This document shows, one piece after another, positions 23,706 through 27,455 of a stretch of DNA of 27,455 nucleotides (positions within the stretch are counted from its first letter, which is position 1; the number at the start of each line of letters is the position of its first letter). A program made the translations under genes and the position numbers. The stretch lies in IMG/VR virus record IMGVR_UViG_3300042869_000358, positions 1-27,455 of that record. One strand, written 5' to 3'. The stretch comes from a virus. The notes beneath the pieces were generated by a model that worked only from the letters and a program-made list of their open reading frames with translations, was not told where the DNA came from and did not search any database.

Positions 23706-23714
23706 AGTATACCA
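23706..23714 (-). promoter_or_regulatory. Extended -10 promoter, leaderless type, before the small head protein and portal
   Basis: TGGTATACT directly downstream of the stop codon of the large LamG protein. Seven bases separate the hexamer from the ATG at 23698. No -35 is apparent. Confidence 0.6.
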
Positions 23715-23716
23715 TA

Positions 23717-26700
23717 TTAGACTGGCAAGAGGGTCTTTGTTTCCCATGTAGTATCAGTATATATCTTTATTTGATTAGAATCAAACGTCATACCCTCATT
23801 ATCATCAATGATAATCTTATTAGTTCCTAGGTAATTTTTATAAACATCTGTTGGGTTGACTCCGTATAGTTCTGAGCTTGAGACAACTAGAGCCTCTTGC
23901 CAGCTAAAGTTCTCGCTCCAATATGTCCATTCATTTTCAATTTCAACCTTTTGCCAAGGCCTAGTAACAATGCTCTGTATTGTCTGTAAATTGTTTGCCT
24001 GGTAGAAAGATATATTATTAAACAGTATTGGACCATTTAGATTAATTGCACCAGTGTATAGGTCAAAGTTTAGTGCAGATGAGAACTGCAATCCTAGGGA
24101 TCCCCATTCTTTTATTGTAATAACTGGATTTTGAACTGATATGCCGTTCCAGAAATACGTTAGCCCTGTATATTCTGTTCCAGTTAAGCTACTGGTTGCA
24201 TATATTTTAGCTCTTGATCCAGATGGACTGTCTGCAACCATGTAAAATTTAATAATATCTTCTTTGTATTTAATTTCAAAGATTTCAATTGGTGAAGCAG
24301 AAAAAAAATCTTGATTTGCGAACATCCAGGCTTGCATTGAGCTTACACGATATTCATCTGACAATTCTTTATTAATTGGCATAGCAATGCCACGATTTGT
24401 TTCAAAGTTAAAGTCCCCACGAACCTCTATTCCAGAATTTTTTGTTAAATAAAGGTATGGTGTGCTTGACTTATAAATACTAAAAGGATTTTTTGACTTA
24501 TAGTCAAAATAAATTCCAGATTTTTTGTATGGCACTAGATCAACTCCAAACCTAGTACCTACCGAGTTAAAGGCATTATCACTCAATGCTTGCGAAGCTA
24601 TCTCTAATTCTTTAATTTTAATTGGTCTATTAATAATTCCACGCACATTAAACTCAATAGAATATACAACTGCTAAGTCATTGAAATCTACAGACTTGCT
24701 AGGATAAATAATTGTATTATCTACAATTTCAAATTTACTAGCAGCCCAGTCTGGGTAGTTATCAATATCAATAATTGATCCTTCTTTGGCTGGAACATTA
24801 ATATTAAAGGTTTCATCAAGAGCATTTGCTCCATCTGCTATATATTGAAAAGTAACATAGCTTTTAACAAAAGATTCTGAGGTATCATATTCGTAGTACT
24901 TTAATGCCTTTTGAGATAAATCTTCATAGTCATTCCATCCAGTAATAAGGCTATTATCTATTTGATAATAGGTTTGCTGAATAGGTGCTGAATATTCTTC
25001 CTTTAAATCTTCATATGTCCAAGAAGAGTTAGTTTCTTTTTCTAGTAGTTTAGATGGCGATGGATACCCAAGGTTAAACTGTAAAAAATCTAAATCATAG
25101 TAAGAAGCCCCTTGTGCGTTATTAACATATTTAGCAAAATAAGAAAGGGGAAGGTAGTCTTGCCAGTGTCCAGATACTCCAATATCAAGAAAGAATTCAT
25201 CGTATGCTTCTGTTGGCAACAGGGTATAGCTGGCTAAATGATTTATAAGAGCAATAGCATTAGTTTCTTCTGTTACTCCAGGGGCAGATAAATCATCAAA
25301 TTTAACAACACCGTATTCATTAAAATAGTTTGATATTGATTTATGATTAAGCTCTGTTGTAAATCCTAATGAGTAAATTTTTCCAAAGAATGAGTTAGAT
25401 GTTTCTTCGTCTCCCGCAACATAGACTTTTAGTCCATTTACATTACCAAAGAATGCTGAAACATTGCCTCCAAAAACATTAGACAAATCATCAATATTAA
25501 TTCCAACTGCAAAAAGTTGTTCAGACTCAATGTTTTCTGTTGTATACACTATTTGTTCTTCTTTATTATAATTTAAAACATACTCAATAACGGTTTCATT
25601 AAGTCTAACAATAAAAAAATCACCTGTTAGCGTATTATAAATTTTAATTAATGTTTGATTAGTTCCTGGATTTCCAGCATCAAAAAATTCTGTCCAGCTG
25701 GTAGTATTATAATATCCTGCTTCAATATAGTCTGCTGGAGAAGTGTTGTAGTATTCTGCATCAAGCAATAGTACATTACTGCCAAATACCCCATAAATAG
25801 ACTTAACCTTATCATTTAAAATATTTAATTTTGGAAAGTTTAGATATGTTCCTAGTCCACTCCAAGTTGAGTTTGGTCTAAATGTTAAAAACTTGTGTGG
25901 AAATGCTCCAGATTCTTGATCTGTCTGTATTGCTTTACAGTCAGTATACAAATCATCTAAAGTTTTAGTATCTAAAAATATGTTTGGCAAACTATAAGAT
26001 GGTGTAGTTAACTCTAGAGAAGTTGTTTCTAGGTTATCAAAACTTCCCTGCTGCCATTGTGCAAAGCTTGGATAGTTATAGTTTGCGGTATAGTTTGAAA
26101 ATGAATAATCTATAAAAGCAGAAGTTCCACCATAGGATGAGTTAATAGACTGTGCTGAAGATACAGCTTGGCCATAAACCCATCTACGTTTAGCAACAGT
26201 TACAGAAACTTGGTAAGAGTATATGGCAAGACAGTCTACTTCAATCAAACTTACATTCTCGTATGCATAAAATCCAAGCCAGTCTTGGCTTTTTAGCTGT
26301 GCATTTAGTAAGTCTGGTAATGATAGAGATGTGGTATCAATAGCAATTTCTATTACTTGTTCTCCATTTAACAATACCGTCACGGAATTCTTAATTAATC
26401 TAATATGTATAAGCATTGGCCTAAACCATTCACCAACAAAGTGAGAATTAGATTTTCCACCAATAACTAAAGTTAAAAACCCTGAATCTACATACAGTCC
26501 ATCCGCTGAAGCAATGGGTCCAAATATTCTTTTTGGATCTGGAGAGTCTGCAATTATTCTTGCCCAAAACTCTACTGTGTATTCTTTATGCTGCCCAGAT
26601 TTATTTAAAAATCCTTGACCTGGAAATATTAATGAAGGTTTATTTGATGTATTTGGAATAATCTTGGTTAACCCAGAAGCACCAAACACTAAGGGAATAC

Positions 26701-27448
26701 TTGTATTTTTTGCAAGAAGAGCGCTATCCTTTACCAAATAATATGCGGTATTGCTAGATACTCCATAGGCTGCAGCTGGAATTACAGTATCTGTTGTATT
26801 AATTGCAATTGTTGCTGGAAAAGATTCTGGTGTAACTCCTAAAGATTCTTTATGAAATTCCTCAGACCATTGTCCTGCGGTTATTCCATTAAAGTAAACT
26901 TTATAGTCATCTGATGTTGCACCACCTGAAGATTTTAATATTTTTATAATTATTTTAAAATTAGTATTTTCTTCAGGGATCTCAAAGGTTGCTGACATAA
27001 AAGACCAAGACTGATATGATAGATTTGTAAAATCTTTAAACTTTTGAACTACTTGTAGAGTAGTAGTATCTGTATACTCGTATCCAATAGAAATAGAATC
27101 AATGTATAAACTATCAATATAAAAATAAGAACCAATAGAAAATGTTCCTAGCGTTGTATTAAGGTTTTGGAAATTCTCAATATCTGGACTCAATATAATT
27201 GATTCCCCAGATGCCCCTGCTGGAACATTGCAAGACACTATGCTTGTAGGACTATCAGGAAAAGGTTCGTCAGTAATTGCTGATCCTGAACTTAGCGTAC
27301 ATGATGTAGTAGCCCAAGGAAAAGATACTATATTTCTTTTTGCCTCAGTAATTAAACTTACATAATCTGCTTGATCGTCTAGTGCCCAAAGTACCAGAGG
27401 GTGCTCTGAGTAAATTTTTTCTGCATATAAATTAGATGGGTTAGACAT
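23717..27448 (-). CDS. Very large LamG/jelly-roll virion protein (1243 aa)
   Basis: The N-terminus (YSEHPLVLWALDD) is the usual opening of LamG-type phage structural proteins. Residues about 60-205 look like a carbohydrate-binding jelly roll ending with DYKVYFNGITAGQWSEEF. Residues about 285-375 form a concanavalin A/LamG-like domain (KEYTVEFWARII, then VTVLLNGEQVIEIAID). A second LamG-like stretch lies near 650-720 (GLKVYVAGDEET, FFGKIYSLGF). The rest is aromatic, Asn/Ser/Tyr-rich beta sequence. No signal peptide or coiled coil is seen. Such proteins bind glycans as tail fibres or capsid decorations. Its place before the portal, in the head module rather than after the tape measure, is unusual for a tail fibre. 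The ATG is 7 nt from the window edge with only a weak GAGAT upstream, so a longer N-terminus cannot be excluded. Confidence 0.78.
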   Translation of the reverse strand: MSNPSNLYAEKIYSEHPLVLWALDDQADYVSLITEAKRNIVSFPWATTSCTLSSGSAITDEPFPDSPTSIVSCNVPAGASGESIILSPDIENFQNLNTTLGTFSIGSYFYIDSLYIDSISIGYEYTDTTTLQVVQKFKDFTNLSYQSWSFMSATFEIPEENTNFKIIIKILKSSGGATSDDYKVYFNGITAGQWSEEFHKESLGVTPESFPATIAINTTDTVIPAAAYGVSSNTAYYLVKDSALLAKNTSIPLVFGASGLTKIIPNTSNKPSLIFPGQGFLNKSGQHKEYTVEFWARIIADSPDPKRIFGPIASADGLYVDSGFLTLVIGGKSNSHFVGEWFRPMLIHIRLIKNSVTVLLNGEQVIEIAIDTTSLSLPDLLNAQLKSQDWLGFYAYENVSLIEVDCLAIYSYQVSVTVAKRRWVYGQAVSSAQSINSSYGGTSAFIDYSFSNYTANYNYPSFAQWQQGSFDNLETTSLELTTPSYSLPNIFLDTKTLDDLYTDCKAIQTDQESGAFPHKFLTFRPNSTWSGLGTYLNFPKLNILNDKVKSIYGVFGSNVLLLDAEYYNTSPADYIEAGYYNTTSWTEFFDAGNPGTNQTLIKIYNTLTGDFFIVRLNETVIEYVLNYNKEEQIVYTTENIESEQLFAVGINIDDLSNVFGGNVSAFFGNVNGLKVYVAGDEETSNSFFGKIYSLGFTTELNHKSISNYFNEYGVVKFDDLSAPGVTEETNAIALINHLASYTLLPTEAYDEFFLDIGVSGHWQDYLPLSYFAKYVNNAQGASYYDLDFLQFNLGYPSPSKLLEKETNSSWTYEDLKEEYSAPIQQTYYQIDNSLITGWNDYEDLSQKALKYYEYDTSESFVKSYVTFQYIADGANALDETFNINVPAKEGSIIDIDNYPDWAASKFEIVDNTIIYPSKSVDFNDLAVVYSIEFNVRGIINRPIKIKELEIASQALSDNAFNSVGTRFGVDLVPYKKSGIYFDYKSKNPFSIYKSSTPYLYLTKNSGIEVRGDFNFETNRGIAMPINKELSDEYRVSSMQAWMFANQDFFSASPIEIFEIKYKEDIIKFYMVADSPSGSRAKIYATSSLTGTEYTGLTYFWNGISVQNPVITIKEWGSLGLQFSSALNFDLYTGAINLNGPILFNNISFYQANNLQTIQSIVTRPWQKVEIENEWTYWSENFSWQEALVVSSSELYGVNPTDVYKNYLGTNKIIIDDNEGMTFDSNQIKIYTDTTWETKTLLPV

Positions 27449-27455
27449 ATATCTC

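Overview
The window is one continuous block of structural genes from a long-tailed double-stranded DNA phage (siphovirus-like). Every supported gene lies on the minus strand, so transcription runs from the right edge to the left. The DNA is visibly AT-rich. The gene order (portal, protease/scaffold, HK97-type capsid, head-tail joining genes, tail tube, assembly chaperones, tape measure, distal tail) is the standard one. The capsid and joining proteins resemble those I associate with large actinobacteriophages. Several genes have an extended -10 promoter 6-9 nt before the ATG and no ribosome binding site, the leaderless style common in Actinobacteria. I infer a phage of a low-GC, possibly aquatic, actinobacterium. 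The host is not proven. No terminase, lysis, replication, integration, tRNA or CRISPR feature is present.

Layout, right to left. 27448-23717: very large LamG/jelly-roll virion protein. 23698-19206: small head protein, portal, prohead protease with a nested scaffold, and major capsid protein, followed by a strong terminator. 19120-16150: five head-tail joining and tail-terminator genes, of which the first four are chained by one-base TAATG stop/start overlaps. 16069-15431: tail tube, followed by a UUCG-loop terminator. 15359-14288: two paralogous tail assembly chaperones. 14269-884: a 4461-residue tape measure protein. 884-243: distal tail protein. 242-1: start of a further tail protein cut by the window edge. 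No stretch over 300 bases lacks a gene. The longest gaps are about 80 bp and hold promoters or terminators.

The main oddity is the tape measure protein. Besides a TP901-type core, two hydrophobic segments and a long coiled coil, it contains stretches that read as enzyme domains: a NadM-like nucleotidyltransferase, a protein/lipid-kinase-like domain, a GNAT-like acetyltransferase and an ADP-ribosyltransferase-like domain. They lie between three copies of a TPGE-containing motif. Because tape measure proteins leave the tail during DNA ejection, this could be a tail-borne set of effectors delivered into the host. That is an inference to be tested.

Other notable points are a recurrent TGGTATAAT late-promoter motif, terminator-promoter pairs that isolate the capsid and tail-tube genes, an in-frame internal start for the scaffold, and a duplicated assembly chaperone in which the long form is read in one frame without the usual frameshift.
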